Part shown: in pieces, positions 25,941-35,334 of the stretch | Layout: every line of letters begins with the position of its first letter | Numbering within the stretch: position 1 is the stretch's first letter | From: Ignavibacteria bacterium CG2_30_36_16 | Lineage (GTDB): Bacteria > Bacteroidota > Ignavibacteria > Ignavibacteriales > Ignavibacteriaceae | NCBI GenBank assembly: GCA_001873185.1 | Contig: MNYQ01000213.1 | Span: 1 to 37,112, forward strand | Length of the DNA: 37,112 bases | Direction of reading: 5' to 3' | Made by a program: the position numbers and the translations under genes | Notes under the pieces: model-generated | Told to the model about the DNA's origin: nothing | Databases searched by the model: none | The model's input: the letters and a program-made list of their open reading frames with translations, nothing else

Positions 25941-27293
25941 TTATTCACTCAACTTTACGCTCCACCTGCCGAATCTAAATTTAATGTAAATTACAAAAGA
26001 ATATAGAACTATATAAAAAGGTAACGCTGCCCAAGCCCATGTTAACCCAAGCCCGAGATAAACTCCAAGGAAATATGCGATCGGAACAAATATCAGTAAA
26101 TTGGTTAATACTTCTGCAGCCATTACAAACAATGTTTTCCCCGCTGCCTGCAATCCGTTTGCAAGCACTACTCCAACTGCATAAAATATTTGAGCAACTC
26201 CGGCTATTCGCATCGGATTAACAGCCGCTTGAATAATAGTTTCATCGTTTGTAATAATTAGCAGCAAATAATCCGGTAAAACGATGAAAATAAAACTTAA
26301 AGCTAAAGTATAGTATGTGGCAATTTTAGCAGTTTCAAACCCATAAATTTTTGCGAGTGTAATTTTACCCGCGCCGAGACTAATTCCCACTAAGGTTTGT
26401 ACTGCTACACCGAATCCGAAACATGGAAGAAAAGAAATAAATAACGTGCTGATTATAGCTTGAGTTGCCGCCTGTTCTCTAATGCCTATCAATCCCGTAA
26501 TTGCAACAAATATTAAAAAACCGAGTAGTATAAAAACATTCTGAAATGAAACAGGCAGACTGATTTTATAAATTCGTTTTATTACATCCAAATCAAATTT
26601 AAAATTCTTAAAGTTCTGATATTTATTTCTGTACTTAGGCATTAACAGCACTAACAAATAGAATATAAAATCAAACGAAGTTGCTAAAGTAGAGCCGAGA
26701 CCTGCACCGGCTAATCCCATTCGTGGAAATCCGAACTCGCCATAAATAAAGATATAATTGAAAATAATATTCAATAGATTAGTGATCACGCCGGAAATCA
26801 TAAATATTTTCGTTTTACTTATTCCAAAATAAAAACCCCTGTACGAAACAGAAATTAAAAAGAAAGGAATTCCAAGAAACCTATAAAAGATATAATCGGC
26901 GGCATAATTGCCCACAATTATATCGGCTGAAAAAAAATGCGCAATTGGTCGGGCGGCAAATAAACCAATTAAAGCTACGACTGAGCCGATGCCTAAAGCC
27001 AATATCAAAGAATTGTTTAAAGCTTTTCCGCAAGCCACGAAATCCCCTACTCCAAACTTGCGTGCAACAATAACATGCGTGCCGGTTGCGAGACTTGAAA
27101 AAAAACTGATGAGCGCCCATGTTGCAAGCACGCCCAAACCCATAGCGGCAAGCGCATATTCGGCTTCTGCTAATCTTCCCACCATTGCAGTGTCAACAAG
27201 AGAGACAATCATCTGCGTCGATAAACCTGCAATTGCCGGTATAGATAGCTTAAGTATTTTTTTATAATAACTGTTTATGGGTAAAATATTCAT
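25941..27293 (-). CDS. MATE-family efflux transporter
   Basis: 450 residues from the ATG at 27291-27293; the in-frame TTG 9 bp upstream is less likely. The NorM/DinF-type fold of 12 helices opens with LSIPAIAGLSTQMIVSLVDT then MVGRL, the family's first-helix signature. The matching half begins near KISLPVSFQNVFILLGF. These are Na+- or H+-coupled exporters of cationic compounds. The gene is convergent with the MFS gene (83 bp apart, no clear terminator). A weak call on substrate only. Confidence 0.93.
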   Translation of the reverse strand: MNILPINSYYKKILKLSIPAIAGLSTQMIVSLVDTAMVGRLAEAEYALAAMGLGVLATWALISFFSSLATGTHVIVARKFGVGDFVACGKALNNSLILALGIGSVVALIGLFAARPIAHFFSADIIVGNYAADYIFYRFLGIPFFLISVSYRGFYFGISKTKIFMISGVITNLLNIIFNYIFIYGEFGFPRMGLAGAGLGSTLATSFDFIFYLLVLLMPKYRNKYQNFKNFKFDLDVIKRIYKISLPVSFQNVFILLGFLIFVAITGLIGIREQAATQAIISTLFISFLPCFGFGVAVQTLVGISLGAGKITLAKIYGFETAKIATYYTLALSFIFIVLPDYLLLIITNDETIIQAAVNPMRIAGVAQIFYAVGVVLANGLQAAGKTLFVMAAEVLTNLLIFVPIAYFLGVYLGLGLTWAWAALPFYIVLYSFVIYIKFRFGRWSVKLSE

Positions 27294-27500
27294 GCGGCGC
27301 AAAGATAAAAAATATCGGACAGTATAAAAATTCAGCAGAAATTAAAACCCTCAAAGCAGCTATAATAAAAAATTTGAAAACTTTGTATTATTTTAATCGT
27401 ATAAAGTTCCAAAGTAATTAAAGTCAATCTTGATTTTGTCTTCTTTTTTTTCTAATGTAATGCGTCAATTTCTAAACATTCACATATTTTGGAGGTTTCG

Positions 27501-28955
27501 ATGAATCGTCGCTCTACACTTACTTTCTTCTCATTAATATTAGCAATTCTATTTCTATATCCGGTTGCAGGTAATGCTCAAACGTTTGACGGAGTATGGA
27601 ACTGCAATTATGCAACAATTGATGACCAGCCCAACTCTACAGGCTACAACGTGCCATCGCTTGGAGTAATTAGCGAAGATATGTTTGTTGCACTTGTTAG
27701 AAGAGGAACAAACAGCACATGTTATCTTGTAGGTTATTCTAATGCTGACTCAATCAATGGTAGGTTGGGATACTATCCTTATGCGCCTGCCGGTTATCGC
27801 CAGCAGTGGAGTTCTGGTTTTGATGTGGTTGAAATGCTCGAAGCCGTAGATATCGCAGCCACACCCGATTCTCTTGTGTATGTAGCCAATAACGATCTAT
27901 CAAGAAATATTCTTGTATTCAAAATGTCTTCTGACTCTGTTATATCAACAGATTATCGTTTGGTTACCGGTGCAGATTCAATTTGGGCAATTGATGTTGA
28001 TGATAACGGCTATGTTTATGTTACTACCGTTGATATAACCGGCGGTTTTGGTAAAGTACTTGTTTTTAAACCTATAGCTGATGACCCTGAATGGGTAGGT
28101 CTTCACTTAGGTCTCCCAATTACTTCTATAACAGTTCCCGATCCTGGTGAACTTAGAGGAGTGACTGTCCATCCATCAGGAAGCGTTATTTACGTTTCTA
28201 ATTATCAAGCTAAAAAAGTTTACTGCTATATAGGTGACCCGGCTAGTGGATATACGCAATATACCGGCTTCGACTATACTTATACCGATACTACAGGTGT
28301 GGAATTTGAAGCCGGACCATGGGGCTTAGGTTATATGCCCGAAAAAAATATTTTGTTTATGGCAGCCGATGTTGATTTCCATACTATCAACGGGTATAGG
28401 TACGGCAAAATTTTCTTATTAAACCCAAATACCGGCGAAGAACTTGATACAATCGACTGCGCAGAATGGAATTTCTTACAAACCGGCGGTTATTCGAACC
28501 GTCCCGGCGGAACTTTCGGAACTGCATCAGGTTATGCATCTGTTTACAACGTTGATTTTGATGAAAACTTCAATTTGTATGATCAGTCATATTATGGCTG
28601 GACGGTTGATAAATGGGTTTATTCAGGAACACTTCCAACAATTCCATTGACTATAGTTAGTGTTGAACAGGATAAAAATATAATTCCAAGTGAGTTTAAT
28701 TTAAACCAAAATTATCCTAATCCATTTAATCCAACAACAACAATTGAGTTTGCAGTAAACCAAAATGCCGACATAAGTTTAAAAATTTATTCAATAACAG
28801 GTGAACTTGTTACTACGCTAATTAACTCGGCTGCGTTTGAAGCCGGAAATTACAAGCTAACATTTGACGCTTCAAAACTTGCTTCCGGAACATATATTTA
28901 TGTTCTTAATAATGGAATGCAGCAGCTAAGTAAAAAAATGACTTTAATTAAATAA
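27501..28955 (+). CDS. Secreted propeller-like protein with type IX sorting domain
   Basis: 484 residues from the ATG at 27501, set by GGAGG at 27491-27495. A signal peptide ends about VAGNAQ (residue 27). The body (about 28-390) has repeated strands such as DSLVYVANNDLSRNILVFK, VDDNGYVYVTTVD and VHPSGSVIYVSNYQAKKVYC, as in NHL/lactonase-type beta-propellers. The last 80 residues are a T9SS C-terminal domain: NLNQNYPNPFNPTTTIEF, LKIYSITGELV, and ASGTYIYVLNNG then KKMTLIK. The protein should cross the outer membrane and be released or anchored at the surface. Its ligand is unknown. It is monocistronic with a strong terminator after it. Confidence 0.9.
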   Translation: MNRRSTLTFFSLILAILFLYPVAGNAQTFDGVWNCNYATIDDQPNSTGYNVPSLGVISEDMFVALVRRGTNSTCYLVGYSNADSINGRLGYYPYAPAGYRQQWSSGFDVVEMLEAVDIAATPDSLVYVANNDLSRNILVFKMSSDSVISTDYRLVTGADSIWAIDVDDNGYVYVTTVDITGGFGKVLVFKPIADDPEWVGLHLGLPITSITVPDPGELRGVTVHPSGSVIYVSNYQAKKVYCYIGDPASGYTQYTGFDYTYTDTTGVEFEAGPWGLGYMPEKNILFMAADVDFHTINGYRYGKIFLLNPNTGEELDTIDCAEWNFLQTGGYSNRPGGTFGTASGYASVYNVDFDENFNLYDQSYYGWTVDKWVYSGTLPTIPLTIVSVEQDKNIIPSEFNLNQNYPNPFNPTTTIEFAVNQNADISLKIYSITGELVTTLINSAAFEAGNYKLTFDASKLASGTYIYVLNNGMQQLSKKMTLIK

Positions 28956-28962
28956 AATTATC

Positions 28963-28990
28963 AAAGCGCCGTTAATAGCGGCGCTTTTTT
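28963..28990 (+). terminator. Rho-independent terminator
   Basis: 9-bp stem AAAGCGCCG / CGGCGCTTT with a 7-base loop and a TTTTTT tail, 8 bp after the T9SS protein stop. Confidence 0.93.
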
Positions 28991-29279
28991 CTTTATCTAA
29001 AATAGTATACGCTTATAATATTTTAAAAATATAAAAAAACATTTGGCTTATTCGCTTATTTTTTTTATTTTCCAAAAGTTTCAATTGATATTATGTTGAA
29101 TAATTATAAATCTCATCTAATTAAGAATTATAATCATTGCAAATAATTAATAAACTAACCCCGAAAGGTACATGAAAGCAAAAATAAAAATATCTCGCAA
29201 TCTTGTAGTTGATAAGATACCTTTCTATCACCTATCGGTTTTCACTCAATCAATTAATCAATCAAAATTAGGAGCTGTT

Positions 29280-31145
29280 ATGAAAAACATTTCTAGAATT
29301 TCGTTCGTTTTACTCGTCAGTCTTTTTCTGGCTGAAGTTGTATTCGGACAGGCATTTATTCGTGTGGGCGATATTCCCTTACCTGCACCCGAAAATGGAA
29401 GTTTTGGGAACCTGATTGCCGGCATGGATTTGGACGGCGATGGTCTTCCTGAAATTTACGCAGTCAACAATAACTGGAATGATACCGGTGCTGAACTTAT
29501 TCCAAGAATTTATAAATTTGAATGGGATGGCGGAAGCTGGCCGTTAGTATGGATGGCTACAATGGATATTCCTCTACAAAATACATGGCCTGCTCTAACT
29601 TATGGCGATTTGGATAAAGACGGCAGAATGGAAGTCATTTGGGGTCCTGTTAATTTTTTAAACGCCACGACAAATCCAACCCCTGCCCGTATTGTTGTAT
29701 TTGAAACAAAGGGCGATGGAAGTGATGTTATGGGCGTTCCCGATCCGGTTAACGCCGGTAACTTTCTGCCCAATGCAAAATGGGTTATTGATGCTACTCC
29801 AATGGTCAATTTAAGACCATTCCGTTGGTTTGTAGGAGACCCCGATGGTGATAATACAAACGAATTAGTATTCTGTACCCGCGCCGGTGCTTATAATTTT
29901 GGAGTTGTCTCTGTAAGCAGTATTCCTAATAATGGTGATGGTTCGGAGACATGGACTTTAGAATATTCTGGCGGAACGGGCACAGCTTATGATATGGTTT
30001 TAAAGGGTAATGAAGCATATGTATTTAATACAAATGGCGATGTTTTACCATTCGTATATGAATCAGGAGCATGGACTGCTGTACCGCCAATTGTTGGGTT
30101 AGTTCCAGGTGGTTCGTGGAATTCTGCCGCAGTGGTTGACATCAATAATGACAATACAAAAGAGATTATTGTTGCCGGTAACGGTTCAGCAGCCCAGAAA
30201 ATTTTTCTTCTTCAAGGCTCAGGCGCTGCTGTTACAGCAACAGAAATTGGTGCTATTACAACTATTGGTGCCTCAGGCAGATTGTACGGCGGATCAGCCG
30301 GTGACATTGACCTGGATGGAAATCTCGATTATGTTGCCGGTACCAGAAGCGCTACACCAAATGAATCAATTATTAGATTTGAATATAATGGAACCGGTGC
30401 TATTACCGACCCATTAAATTATACAACAACAACTATTGATCAAGAATTTACAACAAGCATAGATGGACGCTGGATGCATATAGCTATTGCAGACATAGAT
30501 GAAGACCCTGACGCTGAAGTTCTTTACAGCGAAGGTACAGGCGAGATGCAGCCTATTGTTATCCTTGATCATACCGGGCATATCCCGGTTGAACTTGCTT
30601 CATTTGCAGCAAATGTTGTAGATGGTTTTGTTAAACTTGACTGGATTACAATTACCGAAAAAAATAATTACGGATTTGAAGTTCAGAGAAGTGTTGACGG
30701 TAAATCTTTCTCAACTGTAGCTTTTGTTAACGGTTTCGGTACATCTACTGAAAACCACACTTACAGCTACATTGATAGTGATGTTGAAATGGGTAAATAT
30801 TTCTATAGATTAAAACAAGTTGATTACAACGGTGCATATTCTTACACCGACATAATGGAAGTTAATTTTAACACACCAACTGAATTTGTTCTCGAACAAA
30901 ATTATCCAAACCCGTTCAACCCTTCCACAACAATTAAATTTGGATTGGCAACAAGATCATCAGTTGACCTAAGAGTTTACAATGCTGTTGGCGAAGAAGT
31001 AGCAGTTCTTGTTTCCGGTAAATTCATGGAATCCGGCACATACAGGGTTTCGTTTGACGCTAAAAATTTACCGAGCGGAACATATATTTACAGACTTACT
31101 GCAGGAAGCAATGTTCTTACAAACAAAATGATGCTGCTGAAATAG
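29280..31145 (+). CDS. Secreted FG-GAP/VCBS-repeat protein with Fn3-like and type IX sorting domains
   Basis: 621 residues from the ATG at 29280, supported by AGGAGC just upstream and by the signal peptide MKNISRISFVLLVSLFLAEV that begins there; the frame is open back to 29172. The body carries Ca-binding FG-GAP loops of form DxDxDG: DLDGDGLPEI, DLDKDGRMEV, DPDGDNTNEL, DINNDNTKEI, DIDLDGNLDY and DIDEDPDAEV, forming an integrin-like propeller. Then comes an Fn3-like domain (PVELASFAANVVDGFVKLDW) and the T9SS tail (EQNYPNPFNPSTTIKF to NKMMLLK). It is likely a surface adhesin-like protein. It is a neighbour of another T9SS cargo but has its own leader and terminator. Confidence 0.9.
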   Translation: MKNISRISFVLLVSLFLAEVVFGQAFIRVGDIPLPAPENGSFGNLIAGMDLDGDGLPEIYAVNNNWNDTGAELIPRIYKFEWDGGSWPLVWMATMDIPLQNTWPALTYGDLDKDGRMEVIWGPVNFLNATTNPTPARIVVFETKGDGSDVMGVPDPVNAGNFLPNAKWVIDATPMVNLRPFRWFVGDPDGDNTNELVFCTRAGAYNFGVVSVSSIPNNGDGSETWTLEYSGGTGTAYDMVLKGNEAYVFNTNGDVLPFVYESGAWTAVPPIVGLVPGGSWNSAAVVDINNDNTKEIIVAGNGSAAQKIFLLQGSGAAVTATEIGAITTIGASGRLYGGSAGDIDLDGNLDYVAGTRSATPNESIIRFEYNGTGAITDPLNYTTTTIDQEFTTSIDGRWMHIAIADIDEDPDAEVLYSEGTGEMQPIVILDHTGHIPVELASFAANVVDGFVKLDWITITEKNNYGFEVQRSVDGKSFSTVAFVNGFGTSTENHTYSYIDSDVEMGKYFYRLKQVDYNGAYSYTDIMEVNFNTPTEFVLEQNYPNPFNPSTTIKFGLATRSSVDLRVYNAVGEEVAVLVSGKFMESGTYRVSFDAKNLPSGTYIYRLTAGSNVLTNKMMLLK

Positions 31146-31192
31146 TAGAGTGAATTAAGATAAGTTAACCTAATTGATCTCATTAGATTAAG

Positions 31193-31223
31193 AAGCCGGG
31201 CTGAAACACGTCCGGCTTTTTTT
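31193..31223 (+). terminator. Rho-independent terminator
   Basis: 7-bp stem AAGCCGG / CCGGCTT (31193-31199, 31212-31218) with a T-rich tail, 47 bp after the FG-GAP protein stop. Confidence 0.9.
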
Positions 31224-31246
31224 ATCAACTCTACCAATGCAATATA

Positions 31247-31277
31247 TTGACTGAAAAACTATTCTTAAGTATCTTTG
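31247..31277 (+). promoter_or_regulatory. Bacteroidota-type promoter of tRNA-Ala
   Basis: TTG (31247-31249), 20 bp, TATCTTTG (31270-31277): an exact fit to TTG-N20-TAnnTTTG, 13 bp before the tRNA. Confidence 0.8.
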
Positions 31278-31290
31278 CACCAGAATTTAA

Positions 31291-31363
<73 letters not shown>

Positions 31364-31368
31364 CAACT

Positions 31369-31400
31369 AAAAAGCCTTCTACTAGCGGAAGGCTTTTTTT
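31369..31400 (+). terminator. Rho-independent terminator after tRNA-Ala
   Basis: 11-bp stem AAAAAGCCTTC / GAAGGCTTTTT with an 8-base loop and T-tail, 6 bp after the tRNA. Confidence 0.92.
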
Positions 31401-31425
31401 AAAGAAATTAATTCAAATTCTAATT

Positions 31426-31833
31426 ATGAGTCTTCATCATTCTTTAATATTCATAACGATAAGTTTGGTCTTACTTTTGTCAGCAGGATGCAAGGATACG
31501 GTAACAGGTCAGGACATTGACAATAGAGTAATGCCCGATAGTAATGTAAGTTTTTCGGTAGATATTTATCCGATTTTAAATGTTAAGTGCGCTACTGCCG
31601 GATGTCATAACGATGAAAGTCGGGCGGGCGGTTATGCGCTAACTTCATGGACAAATGTTCGTCATCCTGATTTAATAGACCCAGGTCAACCGGACAACAG
31701 CAGATTAGTTTGGTCAATTGAAGCCCGTGCAGGAATTCCTCCGATGCCCCCCATAGGCTACAATACACCTCTAACTCTGAATCAAATAAGAGGTGTACGA
31801 ACATGGATTGCCGAAGGAGCAGAAAATAATTAA
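31426..31833 (+). CDS. Small cytochrome c-like lipoprotein with CX4CH motif
   Basis: 135 residues from the ATG at 31426, where a lipoprotein signal begins (hydrophobic core then LLLSAGC, Cys about residue 21). A longer frame from 31318 runs through the tRNA and its terminator and is not real. The mature part holds FSVDIYPILNVKCATAGCHN: the spacing is CX4CH, not CXXCH. It continues to SRLVWSIE, IPPMPPIG and LNQIRGVRTWIAEGAENN, the pattern of the short haem domains near PF07635 cytochromes. It is probably membrane-anchored on the periplasmic side. Haem binding is likely but unproven because of the altered motif. It stands alone behind tRNA-Ala. Confidence 0.82.
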   Translation: MSLHHSLIFITISLVLLLSAGCKDTVTGQDIDNRVMPDSNVSFSVDIYPILNVKCATAGCHNDESRAGGYALTSWTNVRHPDLIDPGQPDNSRLVWSIEARAGIPPMPPIGYNTPLTLNQIRGVRTWIAEGAENN

Positions 31834-31847
31834 ACTGCCCTACCTAT

Positions 31848-32843
31848 CTAAATCCATTTCATTTCTGTGTACCATTCGATAGTTCGCCTAATACCCTCTT
31901 CAAGCGAAATCTTTTGACTAAATCCAATCTCTTTTTTTGCTTTGCTTACATCGCAAATCCATGCTTGCTGTGTTATATCTTTTGCCTTTTCGATGTTCAA
32001 TGTTGCAGGCTTGCTGCTAAACATCGCGAAAAACTGAGCGACTGCTGCAATAGAATATACCGCTTTATGAGGCACGTTAATCTGAAAAGGTTTTTTGCCA
32101 ATAATATTTCCTGTTACTTTTCCTACTTCATCCCATGTATAAAATTTTTCAGAACTTATAAAATAAGTTTGCCCGATTGAAACTGAACTTGTTGCCGCGA
32201 GATAAAGTCCATTTACAAGATCTGTTACATGTATTAAACTTAATATTTTATCATTCCCGCCTATCGTTGTCATTAAACCTCTTTTAAATGTTTTAAAGAA
32301 GATTAAGATTTCCGTATCTCTTTCGCCAAAAACTGCAGGCGCACGGCATATAGTAATAGGCAGCTTATCCATATATGTCCGGGCAAGTTCTTCTTCTGCA
32401 AGTTTACTTCTACCATAAGTGGTTATTGGCAAACATACCATTTCTTCATTTACAGGTTTATCCGGTTTGGATGGTCCGGAGGCAGTTAAACTGCTTACAA
32501 CTAAAAACCTTTTAAGCTTGTCTTTTGCTGATAAAGCCGCTTCTAATAAGTGGCGGGTAGTTTCGACATTCCCGAAAAAATAGCCCTCAGGCTTTTTTGA
32601 TTTAACAACGCCTGCAACATGATAAATATATTCAGCGCCGATAAATGCTTTTTTTAAGCCTTCATCACTTGTTAAACCGCAGTCAAACACTTCAATATTT
32701 TTATCTTTTAACCAGTGCATACTACTGGATTTACGGGTTATAACCCTAACATTATAATTTTTGTTTAATAATAAATCAACGAGGTGGCTGCCCACAAAAC
32801 CGGTTGCTCCGGTTACTACTGCAATAGGATTTTCTAATTTCAT
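31848..32843 (-). CDS. Extended SDR, NAD(P)-dependent epimerase/reductase (candidate ceramide reductase CerR)
   Basis: 331 residues. The Rossmann motif TGATGFVGSHL is at 11-21, and the catalytic Tyr and Lys lie in TTYGRSKLAEE (YxxxK). The preceding Ser is in VVSSLTASG, with the substrate segment ICRAPAVFGERD after it. It belongs to the extended SDRs that include 3-beta-hydroxysteroid dehydrogenase-like enzymes and the bacterial ceramide reductase CerR. It is divergent from the serine palmitoyltransferase-like gene. In Caulobacter, cerR is part of the ceramide gene set, so 3-ketoceramide reduction is a reasonable hypothesis. General sugar-epimerase-like roles are the alternative. The family is firm; the substrate is inferred from neighbours only. 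Confidence 0.85.
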   Translation of the reverse strand: MKLENPIAVVTGATGFVGSHLVDLLLNKNYNVRVITRKSSSMHWLKDKNIEVFDCGLTSDEGLKKAFIGAEYIYHVAGVVKSKKPEGYFFGNVETTRHLLEAALSAKDKLKRFLVVSSLTASGPSKPDKPVNEEMVCLPITTYGRSKLAEEELARTYMDKLPITICRAPAVFGERDTEILIFFKTFKRGLMTTIGGNDKILSLIHVTDLVNGLYLAATSSVSIGQTYFISSEKFYTWDEVGKVTGNIIGKKPFQINVPHKAVYSIAAVAQFFAMFSSKPATLNIEKAKDITQQAWICDVSKAKKEIGFSQKISLEEGIRRTIEWYTEMKWI

Positions 32844-32855
32844 CTCTTTAATTAT

Positions 32856-32886
32856 TTGTTTTTGAAACGATTATATTTTACTTTTT
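32856..32886 (+). promoter_or_regulatory. Possible promoter of the spt-like gene
   Basis: TTG (32856-32858), 20 bp, TACTTTTT (32879-32886): one base from TTG-N20-TAnnTTTG, 66 bp before the TTG start. Confidence 0.4.
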
Positions 32887-32951
32887 ACTGCTAAATTTAA
32901 CTAATTATTATTTTAGATTAATCTTTTTTTCAGTTATTGAGGGAGGATTTT

Positions 32952-34142
32952 TTGGATTTATTTAAAAAATGCTACGATTTTACTCGTGCAGATGAAATTA
33001 AAGCGTTAGGACTCTATCCTTATTTCAGAACAATCGAAGCAAATGAAGGACCGGTTGTTCAAATTGAGGGCAGAAAAATTGTTATGGCTGGTTCTAATAA
33101 TTATTTGGGATTAACCGCCCACCCTAAAGTGAAAGAAGCTGCCATAAAAGCTGTAGAAAAATACGGTACCGGGTGTTCGGGTTCGCGTTATCTTACCGGC
33201 ACACTCGATCTTCATATTGAACTTGAAGAAAAACTTGCAGCTTTTTTTAATAAAGAAGCGCTGCTCTTATTTTCAACCGGTTATCAGACTGCTCAGGGCA
33301 TTATTCCAACGCTTGTACAGCGGGGTGATTATGTGGTTTCGGACAAAGATAATCATGCTTGCATAGTTGCCGGTAATTTGATGGCAAAAGGCGCCACAGC
33401 CGATTTTGTCCGCTACAAACATAACGACATGGACGACCTTGAGAGAGTTATAAAAAAACTTCCGGCAGAAGCAGGAAAACTGATAGTGAGTGACGGCGTT
33501 TTTTCAACCGGCGGTGAAATTGTTGAACTCGAACGTTTAAATAAAATAGCGAAAGATTCTGGCGCGCGTATTCTTATTGACGACGCCCATGCAGTAGGCG
33601 TTATTGGTAAAGGCGGAAGAGGTACCGCAAGTGAGTTTAATCTTGAAGCCGAGATTGATATGACAATGGGAACATTCAGTAAAACATTTGCATCCCTCGG
33701 CGGTTTTGTTGCAGGCGAAGCAAAAGTTATAAATTACATCAAGCATCATTCACCCGCTTTAATATTTTCTGCTTCTCCTACGCCGGCTTCCGTTGCTTCT
33801 GCACTTGCTGCGCTCGAAATTCTCAAAGCCGAGCCGGAACGCGTTAACAGGTTAATTGAAAATTCAAGCTATATGCGCGAAGCACTTAAAAAACTCGGGT
33901 TTACTGTTTTAGATGGTCGTACAGCTATTGTTCCTGTTATCGTTGGTGAAGATGGATTAGCTTTTAACATGTGGAAAATGCTTTTTGAAGCCGGTGTGTT
34001 TGTCAATGTGTTCATTTCGCCCGGAGTTCCTCCAGGGAGACAAATGATGCGAACAAGTTACATGGCTACACATGAAAAAGAACATCTCGATTTTATCCTC
34101 GAAGCTTTTGAGGAATCCGGGAAAAAACTTGGTTTAATTTAA
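32952..34142 (+). CDS. spt: PLP-dependent alpha-oxoamine synthase, likely serine palmitoyltransferase
   Basis: About 396 residues. The start is TTG at 32952, because GGGAGG (32941-32946) lies 5 bp upstream; a TTG at 32937 would put that RBS inside the gene. Fold-type I PLP enzyme: the stacking His is in [11 protein letters not shown], Asp in [10 protein letters not shown], and the Schiff-base Lys in [14 protein letters not shown]. The family also holds KBL, AONS and ALAS. Compared from memory with Bacteroides serine palmitoyltransferase it shares YPYFR, GSN.YLGLT, KYG.GC.GSR.L.GTLDLH, RYKHNDM and IFSASPTPA, favouring serine + acyl-CoA to 3-ketosphinganine. Neighbours (SDR, GNAT) support this. 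The first sphingolipid step is likely; 2-amino-3-ketobutyrate ligase is the main alternative. Confidence 0.8.
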   Translation: MDLFKKCYDFTRADEIKALGLYPYFRTIEANEGPVVQIEGRKIVMAGSNNYLGLTAHPKVKEAAIKAVEKYGTGCSGSRYLTGTLDLHIELEEKLAAFFNKEALLLFSTGYQTAQGIIPTLVQRGDYVVSDKDNHACIVAGNLMAKGATADFVRYKHNDMDDLERVIKKLPAEAGKLIVSDGVFSTGGEIVELERLNKIAKDSGARILIDDAHAVGVIGKGGRGTASEFNLEAEIDMTMGTFSKTFASLGGFVAGEAKVINYIKHHSPALIFSASPTPASVASALAALEILKAEPERVNRLIENSSYMREALKKLGFTVLDGRTAIVPVIVGEDGLAFNMWKMLFEAGVFVNVFISPGVPPGRQMMRTSYMATHEKEHLDFILEAFEESGKKLGLI

Positions 34143-34167
34143 TATGCCATTTTAATAATTTTCTTAT

Positions 34168-34200
34168 AAGCATATCGATGACTACGGTATGCTTTTTTTT
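34168..34200 (+). terminator. Hairpin terminator between spt-like and GNAT genes
   Basis: 7-bp stem AAGCATA / TATGCTT (34168-34174, 34188-34194), 13-base loop, long T run. It may only attenuate read-through into the next gene. Confidence 0.65.
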
Positions 34201-34212
34201 TAGAGGTGATTT

Positions 34213-35334
34213 ATGAGTGAAATAATTGTTACATCAGTTAAGTCAAAAAAAGACAGAATGAAATTCATAAAGCTTCAATGGAAGTTTTATAAAGACGATC
34301 CATATTGGGTACCGCCTCTAATTTTTGATAGAAAAAAACTGCTCGATACTGAAAAAAATCCTTTTTATAAGCATGCTGAAGTTGAGTTGTTTATTGCCAC
34401 TAAAAACGGCGAGGCAGTTGGAAGAATAGCTGCAATTAAAAATGATCTGCATAATACTTACCATAAAGATAAAGTAGGTTTCTTCGGATTTTTTGAGTGT
34501 ATTAATGATCAACAAGTTGCCAATGCTCTTTTTGATAAAGCAAAAGAATGGTTAAAGGTAAGAGACTTTGACGCAATGCGCGGACCGGCTAATCCTTCAA
34601 GCAACGATGAGTACGGTATGTTGTTGGATGGATTCGAGGATGAGCCGCGTATTCTAATGCCTTATAATCCAAAATATTATCTTGAACTTTGTGAAAACTA
34701 CGGCTTTAAAAAAGCAAAAGATTTGAATGCATACAAACTTGAAAGAGACAAAGTTGTTTCTTCGGACAAACTAAAACGGGTTGCGGAAATCTCCCGTCAA
34801 CGTTCGGGTATAAAAATATCCCAGATTGATATGAAAAATTTTAACAAGGAAATTGAAAAAGTTAAATACGTTTATAATAGAGCCTGGGCGCCAAATTGGG
34901 GTTTTGTCCCCCTTACAGAAGATGAACTTGATGCGATGGCAAAAGATCTAAAACCTCTAGCCGAGCCTTCGCTTGTATTGTTTGGGGAAATTAAAGGTGA
35001 ACTTGTTGGTTTTGCTCTTTGTATGCCGGATTACAACCAATTATTTAAATCAATGAATGGGAAGTTATTCCCGTTTAACTTTTTGAAACTTTACACACAG
35101 AAGAAAAAAATTAAATGGAGCAGAATTTTAACTCTCGGCATCATTCCCGAATTTCAAAAGAAAGGACTTGATGCGGTTTTTTACTGGGAAATTGTTAACC
35201 GTGCAGATAAAATTGGAATTAGACTTGGTGAGGCAAGTTGGATTTTGGAGGACAATGATATGATGAACCGCGGGGCTCTGGTTATGAACGGAACTCTTTA
35301 TAAAAAATATAGAATTTACGAGATAAATATTTGA
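34213..35334 (+). CDS. GNAT-fold N-acyltransferase (candidate ceramide synthase bCerS)
   Basis: A 373-residue GNAT-fold protein of a widespread long family. It opens with IKLQWKFYKDDPYWVPPLIF, then NPFYKHAEVELFIA and VGRIAAI, and a central GFFGFFECI and MRGPANPSSNDEYGMLLDGF. The C-terminal half holds YNRAWAPNWGFVPL and LTLGIIPEFQKKGLDAVFYW, the acyl-CoA-binding motif A. A large GNAT of this general kind is the bacterial ceramide synthase (bCerS) in Caulobacter, which acylates sphinganine bases. Position directly after the spt-like gene fits, but I assign bCerS by context and general resemblance. RBS GAGGTG is at 34203-34208. It overlaps the next gene by one base. Confidence 0.75.
   Translation: MSEIIVTSVKSKKDRMKFIKLQWKFYKDDPYWVPPLIFDRKKLLDTEKNPFYKHAEVELFIATKNGEAVGRIAAIKNDLHNTYHKDKVGFFGFFECINDQQVANALFDKAKEWLKVRDFDAMRGPANPSSNDEYGMLLDGFEDEPRILMPYNPKYYLELCENYGFKKAKDLNAYKLERDKVVSSDKLKRVAEISRQRSGIKISQIDMKNFNKEIEKVKYVYNRAWAPNWGFVPLTEDELDAMAKDLKPLAEPSLVLFGEIKGELVGFALCMPDYNQLFKSMNGKLFPFNFLKLYTQKKKIKWSRILTLGIIPEFQKKGLDAVFYWEIVNRADKIGIRLGEASWILEDNDMMNRGALVMNGTLYKKYRIYEINI

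Noticed and set aside
29172-29279. Longer N-terminus of the FG-GAP protein
   Set aside because: It would bury the signal peptide 36 residues in, and AGGAGC sits before the ATG at 29280.
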